Positions 1 to 9,959 of a stretch of 64,000 nt of DNA are shown here, one piece after another; the stretch's first letter is position 1; each line of letters begins with the position of its first letter. Below the pieces are notes generated by a model. The model did no database searches. It was not told where the DNA came from and worked only from the letters and a program-made list of their open reading frames with translations. Location: contig OZ022508.1 in the NCBI GenBank assembly GCA_963989385.1, positions 30,774,166 to 30,838,165 of the forward strand. The letters are read 5' to 3'. The stretch comes from Ctena decussata. Its lineage: Eukaryota; Mollusca; Bivalvia; Lucinida; Lucinidae. The translations under genes and the position numbers were made by a program.

Positions 1-935
1 TAACAATACTACCATTAGATTTTCATAACTATGCCTGTCCGGATAAATTTACATCTAGGGGATAGCACTTTTTTAACAGAAGGTTAGATTGCCGCCAAAA
101 TGTTTAGGGACTAAATTTCGTCAGGGAGAGAGAGAGAAAAAAAACGGATACCAGGCCGGGCACATAATGCTACAGCAACGTTGATTTTGCAGTCAGGGTC
201 TTGGTTTGATGTTTTTGTCCTCTGGGTTGTAACTTTTATTTCCAAGAAGTCCGTTGCATCATCTTCTGCCGCATATCACGAAGTACTTGGCATCATATAC
301 GGTGAAACTCGTCTAAGTCGGATCCATCCTTCAGAAACACATACTGAAATCAGTTGCATCCATATGATGCAACCCAAGTGTGTTTGGGACAATATTCTGT
401 GGAAGCTTATTTGATCTGAATAATATCTTTTGCGGGTATGACAAGGAATGTTATGGTATATACAGAAACACCCAAGATGTGATTTCATAGAGCAGGAGCA
501 AAGAAATCGGCGATCATTGTAAACGGGTTTTGTGTTTCTCATGCGATGTTTACCGGGTATATGCATTTTTTCCTGGCATTGTGAGATGTTATTTACTAGA
601 ATGAGGACGGTGAAAATAGTAGTGGAGTATACTTTACTTCTTCCGAAGCTTGCAGCTATCGGTTCATTTTCTAATTAGAAACAAAATGAAAACAATATCT
701 TCCTCTTTCCTGTCGCCATCATTTCACGCGATTTGTATTGTTGCCTCTGATCCCCGAAGTCGGGAATTCGGTAATATGGAGGATTCAGGGGGTGATCATG
801 GATTCTTCTAGCTTGGGAGTACAACTTTTTAAATGGACTCTGTAGCCTTGTGGTGAATAAAGTTTCGGAATCTAGTGAACTCAGTTTACTTTTAGATTTT
901 ATATGACTTCTTATTGGGGATAACATTCTGTTAAA
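1..935. other. No gene seen; AT-rich non-coding sequence
   Basis: I see only short overlapping ORFs on both strands, no convincing splice-bounded exon and no clear repeat beyond a short GA-rich run near 126-140. If the exon array downstream belongs to a gene whose 5' part lies to the left, this stretch is intron. Confidence 0.4.
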
Positions 936-1173
936 TGAGCCGCAACACAAGAAAACCAACAATGTGGTTGTGCGCCCAGCGCAGATTCAGATCAGCCTGG
1001 GCATCCGCCCAGTCTGATCAGAGTCTTCGCTGTCCGCGTTGAGGTAGCTTAGACCTTTAGTTACCGTTTGAGTTCTTAACGAAAAGTCTGGTCAAACTGA
1101 GCGAATGCCCAGGCTGATCTGAGTCTGCGCTGGGCGCACAACCACTTCGTTTGTTTTCTCGTGTCGCGGCTCA
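936..1173 (+). mobile_element. PAL238 palindromic MITE, copy 1 (full length)
   Basis: The ends are TGAGCCGCAACACAAG and TCGTGTCGCGGCTCA and the length is exactly 238 bp. Each half carries an inner hairpin built from CCTGGGCATCCGCCCAG flanked by GATCAG-type repeats, so the unit is a palindrome containing two smaller palindromes. It has no coding capacity. The strand given for this family is the orientation of the asymmetric centre, with TAGCTTAGACC..TAGCTACC read as +. Confidence 0.85.
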
Positions 1174-1584
1174 AAGCATTTCGCATATATCATAGTAAAC
1201 TATAAAGTAAGCCAGTCTATCAACTGTTATATAGAAATCTAAGAACACAGACTAAGCTGGCGGTGGTAATGTTTAGTCAGTCATCACTTTAGTCATATTT
1301 GGTGTCAAAAATGGCTTGTCGTGAACTTTCATCAAAAAAGGGTTTGACGGGAAATTTCATTATTGAAGTCTTTCCAGGATCCGTGCCGCACCCCGAAAAT
1401 GTAAGAATTATTATTCCGTCAAAGTACTACTAAACTGTTTTTATCCCAATTTTCCAGAAATATTCTTAATAAACAGGTATTTATGAGTGAAATAGAGTGC
1501 TGAAAACCCCATCGAAAAATTCTAATCCGACATGTAATTATTGACAGTATTAATGCAAATTAGATTTTGATCCTCGCCCTTGTT

Positions 1585-1660
1585 TTAGCTCACCTGAGCC
1601 GAAGGCTCACAGGTGAGCTTATAGTATAGGCAGGCATCTGGAACTTAACGGAATATGGAT
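1585..1660 (+). repeat. End of a dispersed repeat, palindromic GAGCCGAAGGCTC core
   Basis: TTAGCTCACCTGAGCCGAAG and its mirror GGCTCACAGGTGAGCTTATAGTATAGGCAGGCATC form a short terminal hairpin. The same right half recurs at 6239-6270, where it is followed by CCGTCCGTCCGTCGTC, and the left half recurs at 5495-5515. The body of the element is not identifiable here. Confidence 0.55.
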
Positions 1661-1848
1661 TGACGCATTGTGATGGTGCAAAACCGAGTATTCTTGGTAA
1701 ATCCTCAGCAATGCCGAGGTAATGCTGTTAAATTTAGGAATTCGTCGAAGGAAAGCAGGGAAATAAAATCTTCGCGAGTTTGATAACTTAGGTAAACAAT
1801 TATTATCGTATGACAATTCTTTTTTCCCCCATTTAGTGCTCTGTGTGT

Positions 1849-1862
1849 GGGGGGGGGGGGGG
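1849..1862 (+). repeat. Homopolymer G tract (14 G)
   Basis: An uninterrupted run of 14 G follows a short GT run and precedes GAGGG. It is one of several long G or C runs in the window, the others being near 4001, 10551, 24023, 30977, 31090 and 52239. Confidence 0.9.
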
Positions 1863-2024
1863 AGGGATTTCATGGAAGATATCTTGGGGTTACTTGGTAA
1901 GGGCTACTGTTACCTTAGAACAAAGCTCTAGATACATTTTGTTCCGACGTGTTGGTTGGCCTATGCTCTGTAGTGGTTGGACTCAGCTGAACATTTCTAA
2001 TCGAGCATCGGTGTATAAAAATGA

Positions 2025-2455
2025 TCGATGATCGAGTAAACATCGATTAATGAGACTGTTAGAAGCCTATTTAGAATAAACAATAGGTTTCTTTTTATTG
2101 TATCTCGACTAAGAAGTCCACAGAAAGTGCTTAAAGCATTTTCTATGGCCTACTTAATCAAGATTCAGTTGTAGCTTATGCTGTCCTTGCAAAGTCAAAA
2201 ATTTAAAGGAGCATTAAATATGCAATAGAATGCATAAACTGGACATAAAAGCATATATTGTATATTAAAAAAAGGATACATCGATTGCATCGAATAGTAA
2301 TCGATTAATAAGAAAAGGGATACATCGATTTTATCGAATAGTGATCGATTAATTAGAAAAGGGATAAATCGATCATATCGAATCGTGATCGATTAATTCC
2401 CCAATTTCTGCAAACGATTAAATTAATAAATGATCGAGTAACTCGATTTATCGGC
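2025..2455. repeat. ATCGAT-rich region with a 44-bp tandem repeat
   Basis: Three units of a 44-bp repeat run from about 2270 to 2400, with GGATACATCGAT-type starts at 2274, 2318 and 2362. They are flanked on both sides by ATGATCGAGTAA (near 2032 and 2432). ATCGAT and CGATTAAT palindromes recur throughout. The region lies directly upstream of the first terminal exon and holds no ORF. Confidence 0.7.
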
Positions 2456-2509
2456 AGACCACTAGGCACCGATTGTTGCCTTTCCTGGGTAACCTTTTTT
2501 CTTTTTCAG

Positions 2510-2611
2510 GACACGCAGGATGACAAAGCTACCCAATGTTTCCTCAGTTTCCTCTGCACGTTTGTCTTCGCTGTTACAATGTTTGTAGCTCTATATTTCG
2601 CACTAACGTGA
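2510..2611 (+). CDS. Terminal exon copy A: polar head plus single TM segment, stop
   Basis: This is a candidate last coding exon, one of seven related copies. The acceptor is CTTTTTTCTTTTTCAG|GAC. Read in phase 0 it gives 33 residues and TGA. Residues 1-10 form the polar head DTQDDKATQC and residues 11-33 are strongly hydrophobic (F, L, V, A, T), enough for one membrane-spanning helix ending at the C terminus. The head shares the D/E-D-K pattern at positions 4-6 with the copies at 4236 and 9188. The sequence after the stop (GTTCTGAAGCTCCACCTTGTG) resembles the flank after the stops of copies B, C and D, so the duplicated unit includes 3' UTR. It is the most divergent intact copy and lacks the TGC-x-x-TGC motif. 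No upstream partner exon is seen in the window. The role as a membrane anchor is inferred. Confidence 0.5.
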   Translation, partial: DTQDDKATQCFLSFLCTFVFAVTMFVALYFALT

Positions 2612-2640
2612 AGTCAGAGTGATGACACTGTATTTGTAAA

Positions 2641-2887
2641 GTTCTGAAGCTCCACCTTGTGATTTTGAACTCTGAATACAAAGTTCACACGACCGGGCCG
2701 CACAGCGCAGTTCTGAAGCTCCACCTAAAGGCTTGTGATTTTAAACACTTGTGATTTTAAACACTGAATACAAAGTTCACACGACTGGGCCGCATAGCGC
2801 AGTTTTGAAGCTCCACCTCGTGATTTTAAACACTTGTAATTTTTACCACTGAATACAAATTTCACACGACCGGGCCGCGTAGAGCAG
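2641..2887 (+). repeat. Three tandem units across a 3' UTR / SINE-head junction
   Basis: Units start at 2641, 2710 and 2812 (69, 102 and about 76 bp). Each runs from GTTCTGAAGCTCCACC (sequence after the exon A stop) through CTGAATACAAAGTTCACACGAC into GGGCCGCGTAGCGCAG, the first bases of the SINE at 2872. Unit 2 also has an internal 16-bp doubling of CTTGTGATTTTAAACA. The first two units therefore carry truncated SINE heads. Confidence 0.8.
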
Positions 2888-3140
2888 TCGATAGCGCGTC
2901 TGACTCAAGAGCCAGAGGTACCGGGTTCGATACCCGGTCCGGCCACATACTTTCGTTTCTCCTTCCGCTGATTAAAGCAGGGCAGTTTACAATTACTGGC
3001 GAAAGTATGTGCACTTAGTGCTGGTTAACCGCTTAGGAGGTCTAAGTCTGCCCATGATTAGTGTGGTTAGGGTACATGTAGCTGACCGTCTCGACATGAC
3101 CATTGCTGTTTACTGTGGACGTAAAACAATAAAACAAGAA
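2872..3140 (+). mobile_element. tRNA-derived SINE, copy 1, with 13-bp target duplication
   Basis: The head at 2872-2945 is tRNA-like: an A-box-like segment (GCGTAGAGCAGTCGATAGCGC) and a B-box-like segment (GGTTCGATACC). The body (CTTTCGTTTCTCCT, then TGGTTAACCGCTTAGGAGGTCTAAG, then ACATGACCATTGCTGTTTAC) matches the copies at 8861 and 22381. The tail is AAAACAATAAAACAAG. ACAAAGTTCACAC after the tail (3140-3152) repeats the sequence just before the head (best preserved at 2678-2690), a target-site duplication that supports retroposition. It is probably related to known molluscan SINE families, but I did not identify which. Confidence 0.8.
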
Positions 3141-3385
3141 CAAAGTTCACACATGCACATATTCCTAACCTATTTATGCCTAAGGTCCCACAAAAGGGGC
3201 TTAAGCAAACAGTGCAGCCCCAGATCAGACGCCGCAATATCAGAGTATGCACTGCTTGTAAAAAAATGTACACTTCTCTTGAAAAGAAAATAAATAAAAT
3301 AAAAATAAACCAGACCAGACACCCCTTACATGATTAATGGACTAATCCATGATATCAGGACAGAATAGTCCACTGGACATAAAAA

Positions 3386-3595
3386 TGAGCCGCGACACGA
3401 GAAAAACAACAAAGTGGCTGTGCGCTTAGCGCAGACTCAGATCAGCCTGGGCATCTGCCCAGTCTGATCAGAGTCTTCCCTAAGCGCTGAAAGGGTAGAC
3501 AAAAGACTCTGATCAGACTGGACGGAATCCCCAGGCTGATCTGAGTCTTCGCTGAACGCACATGCCACTAGTTGGTTTTGTCGTGTCGCGGCTCA
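3386..3595 (-). mobile_element. PAL238 MITE, copy 2 (shortened centre)
   Basis: Both ends are intact (TGAGCCGCGACACGAG and TCGTGTCGCGGCTCA) but the copy is 210 bp. The missing bases are in the central loop, between AAGCGCTGAAAGGGTAG and the GACTCTGATCAG of the right half. Confidence 0.85.
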
Positions 3596-4000
3596 AATGT
3601 CTTATCGGACACTTGTAATTTATCGAACAAGAAGATATTTCCTGGAATATTGCGTGTTTCGTCATACTGTGAATTTTGTTAACTACATAGTACTACCGTA
3701 ACGGCAAAACAGAAAAGAGCTGTTTTTGTTTCCGGTGTTAATGTAGGATTTTATACAGAAAAGTGATTTAGAAGTAGTCACAAATGCTTTACACCAGTTA
3801 TGTGCAGTATAGCTGCAAAACAGTCTCAGTTCTGTTGTACAAATGTACATTTGGAAAGGCAATCTTTATGGATTCGATTGCAATTGTGGTGTTTAAATGA
3901 CGGAGTGCCTATTTCAGTGTACATGAAAATAAGTGGATGCATGTTCTGCTTCGGAAGTGTTTTCCAGTTTCTTAGAACTTCTTAATAGAAAAAAAGAACT

Positions 4001-4020
4001 CCCCCCCCCCCCCCCCCCCC
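4001..4020 (+). repeat. Homopolymer C tract (20 C)
   Basis: A pure run of 20 C in the upstream flank of exon B. The homologous flank of exon D near 13460 has no such run, so it expanded after the duplication. Confidence 0.9.
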
Positions 4021-4235
4021 GATTGAAGAGTGGCACATTAACTCATTACTTTTGAGAATACTAACCCTATCTTCGAGAAGAGATTTAATACACTGATGAA
4101 TTCAAAATATTCTTTCTTTGACATTTATGGCATAAGAATTCTCTTTCTTTCTCTCATCGTTTCCTTCCTCGGTGCCTTTGCAAGACTGTAAGTTATGGTT
4201 GTGGCATGTTCTGGGTACCTTCGTTACTTTTTCAG

Positions 4236-4343
4236 GTTAGGCAGGAGGACAAAGTTTTCTGCACGGGATGCGTGGGTCTATTCGTCTTCATGATTGTGGT
4301 GGTGGTTTCAGCTATTGTAATTCTGTTTATCACACTGAGCTGA
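4236..4343 (+). CDS. Terminal exon copy B: polar head, CxxC, single TM segment, stop
   Basis: The acceptor is TTCGTTACTTTTTCAG|GTT. Phase 0 gives 35 residues and TGA; phase 1 would stop at once (GT-TAG). The head is VRQEDKVFCTGC, followed by a 20-odd residue hydrophobic run rich in V, I, F and L, ending ITLS. It is closely related to copy D at 13672. In codons 9-36 I count five synonymous and two amino-acid-changing differences between them, whereas codons 1-8 differ at five codons, all changing the residue. That pattern argues that this frame is translated and that the membrane segment is constrained. Flanking sequence on both sides (about 4040-4720) is also duplicated at about 13470-14110. 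A C-terminal membrane anchor or alternative last exon is inferred; I do not recognise the protein family. Confidence 0.65.
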   Translation, partial: VRQEDKVFCTGCVGLFVFMIVVVVSAIVILFITLS

Positions 4344-4719
4344 AGTCCATGTGCTGTCATTATAAGCTTAACGTTCTGAAGCTTCTGCTTGAAGGTGGTG
4401 TTATTTTGATAATACGGAAAACAAAAAATATGAAGGAGACGTTCGGTATAATTACTCGTGGATATGCGAGTAATACCCAGGTATTCCCCGGGCCACTCCA
4501 AGATGTACTAGTAGCCCGAGGAATACTTGGATATCGATCGGGTTTGCCCAAGTTATTATGCAGAACGTGCCTGGTATTTACGCTTGGAGGATATTCTTAG
4601 TAGCAACTGAAATTCAGCACCATACTAGTATACATGTACCTTGGAATACAAAGAGGGTTTCAGTTATATGAATTTGAAAACTGCATATTACTATAACAAA
4701 GCAAAAATAATGCAGCGCA

Positions 4720-4837
4720 GCAGGTACTATTAAAGCGCTTTAGGGCGGTGTCGTCAGCTTATCTGAGGTTTGACTCACTGGTGTGCATTGAGAAAGCAAA
4801 GCATTCTCATCAACAACCATTTGGATCAAGACTAATA
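4720..4837 (+). repeat. Segmental duplicate of 16140-16255
   Basis: The stretch beginning AAAGCGCTTTAGGGCGG, continuing TATCTGAGGTTTGACTCACTGGTGT and ending ATTTGGATCAAGAC matches 16140-16255 with scattered changes. It marks the 3' border of the exon-bearing duplicated unit. A PAL238 copy sits immediately after it here, while at 16 kb the PAL238 copy is upstream of it. Confidence 0.7.
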
Positions 4838-5075
4838 TGAGCCGCGACACGAGAAAATAAACAATGTGGTTGTGTGCCCAGCGCAGACTAAGATCAGCTT
4901 GGGCATCTGCCCACTTTGATCAGACATTGTTTTAAGTGCTGAAAGCGTAGCTAAGGGTTTAAGCTACCTCCATGCGGACAGTGAAGACTATGATCAGACT
5001 GGGCGGATGCCCAGGCTGATCTGAGTCTTCGCTGGGCGCACACCCACATTGGTGGTTTTGTCGTGTCGCGGCTCA
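4838..5075 (-). mobile_element. PAL238 MITE, copy 3 (full length)
   Basis: 238 bp, ends TGAGCCGCGACACGAG and TCGTGTCGCGGCTCA. The left inner hairpin is degenerate around CAGACATTGTTTTAAG. Confidence 0.85.
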
Positions 5076-5494
5076 GTTATAATGACAGCTAGATCGTTTA
5101 GACCAGTTTACTTAGAAAAAGGCCGCAATCACAAAGTAAGCACAGCATCCCCATCCCCACCCCGCACAGTTCACTAAAACTTCAAAGATAGATGTATTGA
5201 CAATATAAAACATTTTATTTGCAATAAAAGACACGTGTAGCCTAAGAGGAGTTGCAACAGAAGAACGGCCTTGGAAAGGTCAGCAATATCTTGGACTGTT
5301 TGAAATCCGAATCGTATTTAACTACAATAACAGATGCAGCTCGATTCTGTCATTTTATATGCAAATATCTGACCAACAAAAATCATGATATGTATGTTGT
5401 ACCGTATATATGTTGTAAAATTTTGAAATAAAGGCTCGGGTAAATCAGCATGTCCGAATACTTTTATATTTTTTCCTTCAACTGATACGAGTAG

Positions 5495-5531
5495 TTTAAG
5501 CTCATCTGAGCCGAAGATTTAAATTATAGTT
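5495..5531 (+). repeat. Left fragment of the GAGCCGAAG dispersed repeat, interrupted
   Basis: TTTAAGCTCATCTGAGCCGAAG matches the start of the repeat at 1585. The expected continuation, TGAGCTTATAGTATAGGCAGG, appears only at 6240. About 0.7 kb has been inserted into, or replaces, the middle. Confidence 0.6.
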
Positions 5532-5662
5532 ATAGGTTATTGAATTTATATTGGGAAATATTCGGCACGAGTTCATTATGGCGAAGGACGCACGAGCTTG
5601 CGAGTGCGTTTCCTCCATATGAACGAGTGCCGAATATTTCACTATATAAATTCAATAACCTT
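5532..5662. mobile_element. Small foldback element inside the interrupted repeat
   Basis: TAGGTTATTGAATTTATATTG..AATATTCGGCACGAGTTCAT is mirrored by ATGAACGAGTGCCGAATATT..TATAAATTCAATAACC, giving arms of about 45 bp around a GC-richer loop. It has no coding capacity. Confidence 0.7.
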
Positions 5663-6239
5663 TTTATTATATACCTTTGATATTAGTCTGCTAGTTTGAT
5701 CAGTGCTCTCTACGTACGAATTCAAAATATTACTTCGGTATAGCAACCACAATTTGTTTTAAATTTGAAATTACATTATGCCTTTGTGTGTCTTCATACA
5801 TGCTTAAAGCCACGCCTGATGGCGCGAAAGTAGAAATGACGTTACGTTATCGGACGTGACGTCAGTAAACAAACGCTGACGTTTACAAGAACTGGGCGCC
5901 ATTTTCCAGTCTTACTCTCAGCAGCTCTGACGAAAATCTCCGTTATTATCGCAGAATATTATTTAATAGAGTGACGGATTAAAGGTAAATTATACTTAAT
6001 TGTCTTTCATGTAATTTAAACACCGAAACCGACAGTAGTGTCATTATTCTACTCGTTTTTGAATTGCACTCGACGACAAAATGGCCTCCAAACTTTTCTT
6101 CTTTCAAAACAAAAGTAGTTCTTGGGAACGTGACTCCTTAACTCCGTGCAATATGCACTTGACTCCGTGCAATATGCAGAAAATATTGCACGGTTACTCT
6201 AATGTAAAGTGAATGGAGGAACTTTTAGGTATATAATAA
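5663..6239. mobile_element. Inverted-repeat MITE, TTATTATATACCT ends
   Basis: The terminal repeats are TTATTATATACCT (5664-5676) and AGGTATATAATAA (6227-6239). The inside is non-coding, with CRE-like TGACGT motifs near 5835-5885. Together with the adjacent foldback it separates the two halves of the GAGCCGAAG repeat, so it inserted later than that repeat. Confidence 0.6.
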
Positions 6240-6400
6240 TTGAGCTTATAGTATAGGCAGGCATCCGTCGTCCGTCCGTCCGTCGTCAACATTTTCAAAC
6301 GACTTCTCAAGCCATGAGGCCGATTCTTTCCGTATTTCACATATAGCGTCTATAGATGGGGGGAACGAATAGTTGTGTTTTTGTTACAATGGCATAAGAA
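6240..6400 (+). repeat. Right fragment of the GAGCCGAAG dispersed repeat
   Basis: TGAGCTTATAGTATAGGCAGGCATC followed by CGTC repeats and CAACATTTTCAAACGACTTCTC. It matches 1614-1640 and continues further than that copy. The short ORFs downstream to 6617 are AT-rich and unconvincing. Confidence 0.5.
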
Positions 6401-7122
6401 CTCTTGTTGCTATGGCTACTTATAGTTTTCATTGACTTTTAACGGGAAAATTAGAAATTGGCAACTTTTGCTGTCTGGCTACAGTTATTTAGATTTTTTT
6501 TCTACAGAAATGTTATTTGAGTTGTCCTCTACGATTCATATGAAATGTGTCCAAATCGCTGAATTTGACTGGTTGCCATGGCAAAATATAGGGTCAATTT
6601 TCGATAAAAAAATATAAAAAAAAAGCTTCTGCTGAGAATTCATAAGGGGGGTGAAGCTGATACTTTGCATATATGTTAATGACATTAGCCTCTGCATTAA
6701 TTGTGTTTTTCTTTCAATCCCGTAAGAGCTGTGGTTGCTATAGCAACGCTTAGTTTCCATTGACCTATTATGGGAAAAGTGAAAATTGGCAATAGCATCT
6801 TCATAAAGTTAGTTTTATACTATCGTTGCCCATGTGAACTCGTTGCTTTGACAACTTAAATTTATCATAGACGTATAATTGGAAAAGTGGACATTTGGCA
6901 TGATAATATAATAAGACAAAGATATTTAAAATCTGTAACCAAACGTGCATTAATTATATTGAAGATATTTCCTTCCTCTGTTCGCCGCTTGAATGACTTA
7001 CCGGATTAGAGAGAGAGACTCAAGCCTTATCATATCGTAAACAATGAATGGCTTTGTTCATAACATTTGATTAAAATACTGGCCTGTGCGTTTCCCATTT
7101 ATAGTCAACAGACTAAGCTAGG

Positions 7123-8483
7123 TACGAGGGGCATTTCAGAAATAAAGTAAATGACCTCAGGATATCCTATTGGTTGATATTCAGCAGTAGTTTTATATAC
7201 CATTGGAAAGGTAATTTCAAGTGCTTTAGAATGGTATGAAATAAAAGAATTTCTAATTCACTCATGCATGATAACACATGCCTATACGTCATAAGGGTGT
7301 GTATACTAGAGACGGTCCATTTTCATTGAAAGTCTCTTGTGTTCGTTCGCCGATTGCTCAATGAGACAATGATAAATTTAATAAAGAAACACGTTATATT
7401 GTCCATTAAATGTGAGAAAAGAAAATTATACAGAAATCATTTCAAGATTCTACACAAGTAACATAATAAACGAGATTTTTTCTGTGCTATGCGGTTATAT
7501 ATGCAAAGTTATAATAAATTGATTGTATCAATAAATTGTGGTTTTTGACTATTCCACGTCAAATTTCAACAAATGACAGGCGTTTTATTATTGAAATGAT
7601 TAGGCCACTATGTTTTGTTACGATTGACAAGATATGACTGATGAAACTGGATGATACATGTATAAACTCTTCGCCGGAAGTTGCCAAGCAGCAGCAATTC
7701 ATGCAAAAGTACAAAGCAATAAAATAAAATACTATTCTTCTTAAAAGACACCCGCTAATTATATTTAACATTGTCTAATATCAAAAAACTGGAGGGGCAT
7801 ATTGGAAGCAAAATGCATACATAAAGACCTAAAAGACGTTTTGTTTTATATGACATACTGACAATGAAATAATGTGGAAGAGTGGAATAATTTATCATCA
7901 AAAACAGGTAGGCCACTGACAAAAGTGCATAATGTGCCGTAAAAGATTATTCATATCGCAAAACAAGCATGACGAATTAAAGTTTAAACATGTTTCGATT
8001 CATAGGTGTCATCAAACATTCACTTTCACTTTAATTGACCTCAAAACTGAAGTTTAAAAGGCCTTCGTTATATTTCAATTAAGCACAGGAAGTGACGTCA
8101 TAAGAAATGCACATTGTTCCATGTTTAGCCTATCTTGCAAAGTTAATTTTGTCTTTCAGCAAAGCTGATATAATGATTTTCATGCAGAAATAATTTCATT
8201 ATAACAGATATTATAGGTATCAATCCAGGGCTGTTTGTATCTAGAGTTAGGAAAATATGAATTCGTCTTTCACATAAATATTTCGTCCATTTCTACTCAG
8301 TGTCCCTACCCTAACAACAATAATCAAGGCATATTTTGAAGAAAAGATCAGTGACTGAAATTTGTTAAGTGAAGGCCATTTGGGGAAATGTAAAGCTAAA
8401 AGTAAAGTCATAAATTTCAAAACTCGATCAACATTCCTAGGAATTACAGACTCATTTACACTATTTCTGAAATGCCCCTCGTA
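7123..8483. mobile_element. Mariner-sized TIR element, TA-flanked, transposase not recognisable
   Basis: TACGAGGGGCATTTCAGAAATA at 7123 is mirrored by TATTTCTGAAATGCCCCTCGTA at 8462-8483, and the similarity continues inward (AAGTAAATGA against TCATTTACACT). The total length of 1361 bp and the CGAGGGG termini beside TA fit mariner elements. I found no ORF with the HDN or HPPYSPDL transposase motifs on either strand, so it is a dead or non-autonomous copy. Confidence 0.65.
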
Positions 8484-8860
8484 TACTATCAAATCGGTCT
8501 CATATCCGTTGAACATGCTTATATCTGGATTGAGAGGGCTGTATTTACATCAGTTCGACACGTTTTTAGTGTCAGTGGACCGTCTCCCAGAGAGATGGAC
8601 ATAGATATATCCGTTTTAGAAAAAAAAGCTTCTTCCGCTTTCTTATATGGGGCTCCTTTCAAAAATTTAAACTAATCTCCTACACCAAGGGTATTCAAAT
8701 TTCTCATTTCTTTCAAAACTCAGTACATGAGAACGGACACAAAACTAACAAGTTCTGTCATATTCTTCAAAAGTGGCGTGTTTTTGACAAGATTGGTACG
8801 TTATACACAACTTCTTTCATTAGTACTTCTACGTCTCCGTCTGTGGTAGATTCTACTTGC

Positions 8861-9128
8861 CAGGCCGCGTAGCGCGGTCGGTAGCGCGTCTGAATCTAGA
8901 ACCAGAGGTCCCGGGTTCTATATCCGGTCCGGCAACCTACTTTCGTTTCTCCTACCGCTAATTCAAGAAGGGCAGTTGGCAGTTACTGGCGAAAGTATGT
9001 GCATTTAGTACTGGTTAACCGCTCAGGAGGTCTAAGCCTGCCCAGGAATAGTGTGATTAGGTTAATTGACCGTCCCGACATGACCATAGCTGTTTACCGT
9101 GGACGTAAAGCAACAACAACAACAATGA
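8861..9128 (+). mobile_element. tRNA-derived SINE, copy 2
   Basis: The head GGCCGCGTAGCGCGGTCGGTAG and the B-box-like GGGTTCTATATCC are followed by the same body as the copy at 2872 (TACTTTCGTTTCTCCTACCG, TGGTTAACCGCTCAGGAGG, GACATGACCATAGCTGTTTA) and an ACA-repeat tail. It ends only about 60 bp before exon C. Confidence 0.8.
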
Positions 9129-9187
9129 TAAATCGATTTTACTTTGTGTTTTTGGTCTTCTGTTGGTGACTTCCTTTCTTTTTTCAG

Positions 9188-9295
9188 GTAAGGGAGGATG
9201 ACAAAGATCGGAGCAAAGGCTATATTGGTGCAACCCTCTGTATGATGGTCATAGTGGCTACATTTATTATTGTTTTCTTTGTCTATGTATCTTGA
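9188..9295 (+). CDS. Terminal exon copy C: polar head plus single TM segment, stop
   Basis: The acceptor is CTTTCTTTTTTCAG|GTA. Phase 0 gives 35 residues and TGA. The head VREDDKDRSKGY is charged; residues 13-35 are hydrophobic (I, V, M, F) and end VYVS, like ITLS in copies B and D. Head positions 1-6 (VREDDK) line up with VRQEDK of copy B. The CxxC pair seen in B and D is absent; a single Cys lies inside the membrane segment. The sequence after the stop (GGCTTCACCTTGTGTTTGGTGTCGTTTG) resembles that after copies A and D. A SINE lies directly upstream. It has the same inferred role as the other copies, an alternative membrane-anchoring C terminus. Confidence 0.6.
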   Translation, partial: VREDDKDRSKGYIGATLCMMVIVATFIIVFFVYVS

Positions 9296-9531
9296 AGTCT
9301 ACGTGATGGCCTTCTGAGCTTAATTTCCTCAGGCTTCACCTTGTGTTTGGTGTCGTTTGGATAAAGAAGAATGAGTTAATATAGCTTTTACACATGAAAC
9401 ATACTTTAAGTTGGGAATGGACATCTACATTTTCTCAAGATACATGTACACAATAGTACTCGTACTTAAATGCGAAGAGAGGTTAGTCAGTGATACGAAT
9501 TTTGTAAAAGAACAAAGAAATAGCACACGAA

Positions 9532-9537
9532 AATAAA
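9532..9537 (+). promoter_or_regulatory. Possible polyadenylation signal for exon C
   Basis: AATAAA lies 237 nt after the exon C stop, with AGCTTACAATGTCATC following. It is the nearest canonical signal behind any exon of the array. Such hexamers are common by chance in AT-rich DNA. Confidence 0.3.
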
Positions 9538-9959
9538 GCTTACAATGTCATCAAAAATGATGTGAATCGCAGATTTTATTATTTAACGGTTATTTGATTT
9601 TGGAAATATTTTTCTTACCTGTAAATTATCGCTGATTGACACATAATGTTGGCACGAAGACTGCAAAATAAGTGAATGGATATTGACATCTGCTTGTGTT
9701 AATCAGTGAGGAAAATGTCTTCTGATTCTAACATTTTTAGAAAAGAATTGCAAGGATATTGCGCGGATGTTTTAAAACGGCTATTGCGATGTGGAAGTCG
9801 ACATGAGTAAATGTTTCCACGCTACGTCATCAAGGTGCAAAATGTGAACGCATCGACGTTTATAGCGTGATTTACACCTCTTTCTAACGGTAAATGGGGA
9901 AAACCTTACCGTTATGTTATAATTCTGATTATTATATGAGTCGGGTGCTTCGATCACTA

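Noticed and set aside
2872..2945. Functional tRNA gene
   Set aside because: The A/B boxes look good, but the anticodon arm does not pair properly, a SINE body and tail follow, a target duplication flanks it, and related copies exist at 8861 and 22381.
4268..4600. 110-residue ORF overlapping exon B in another frame
   Set aside because: It is the shadow of the phase 0 terminal exon, whose silent-change pattern supports the other frame.
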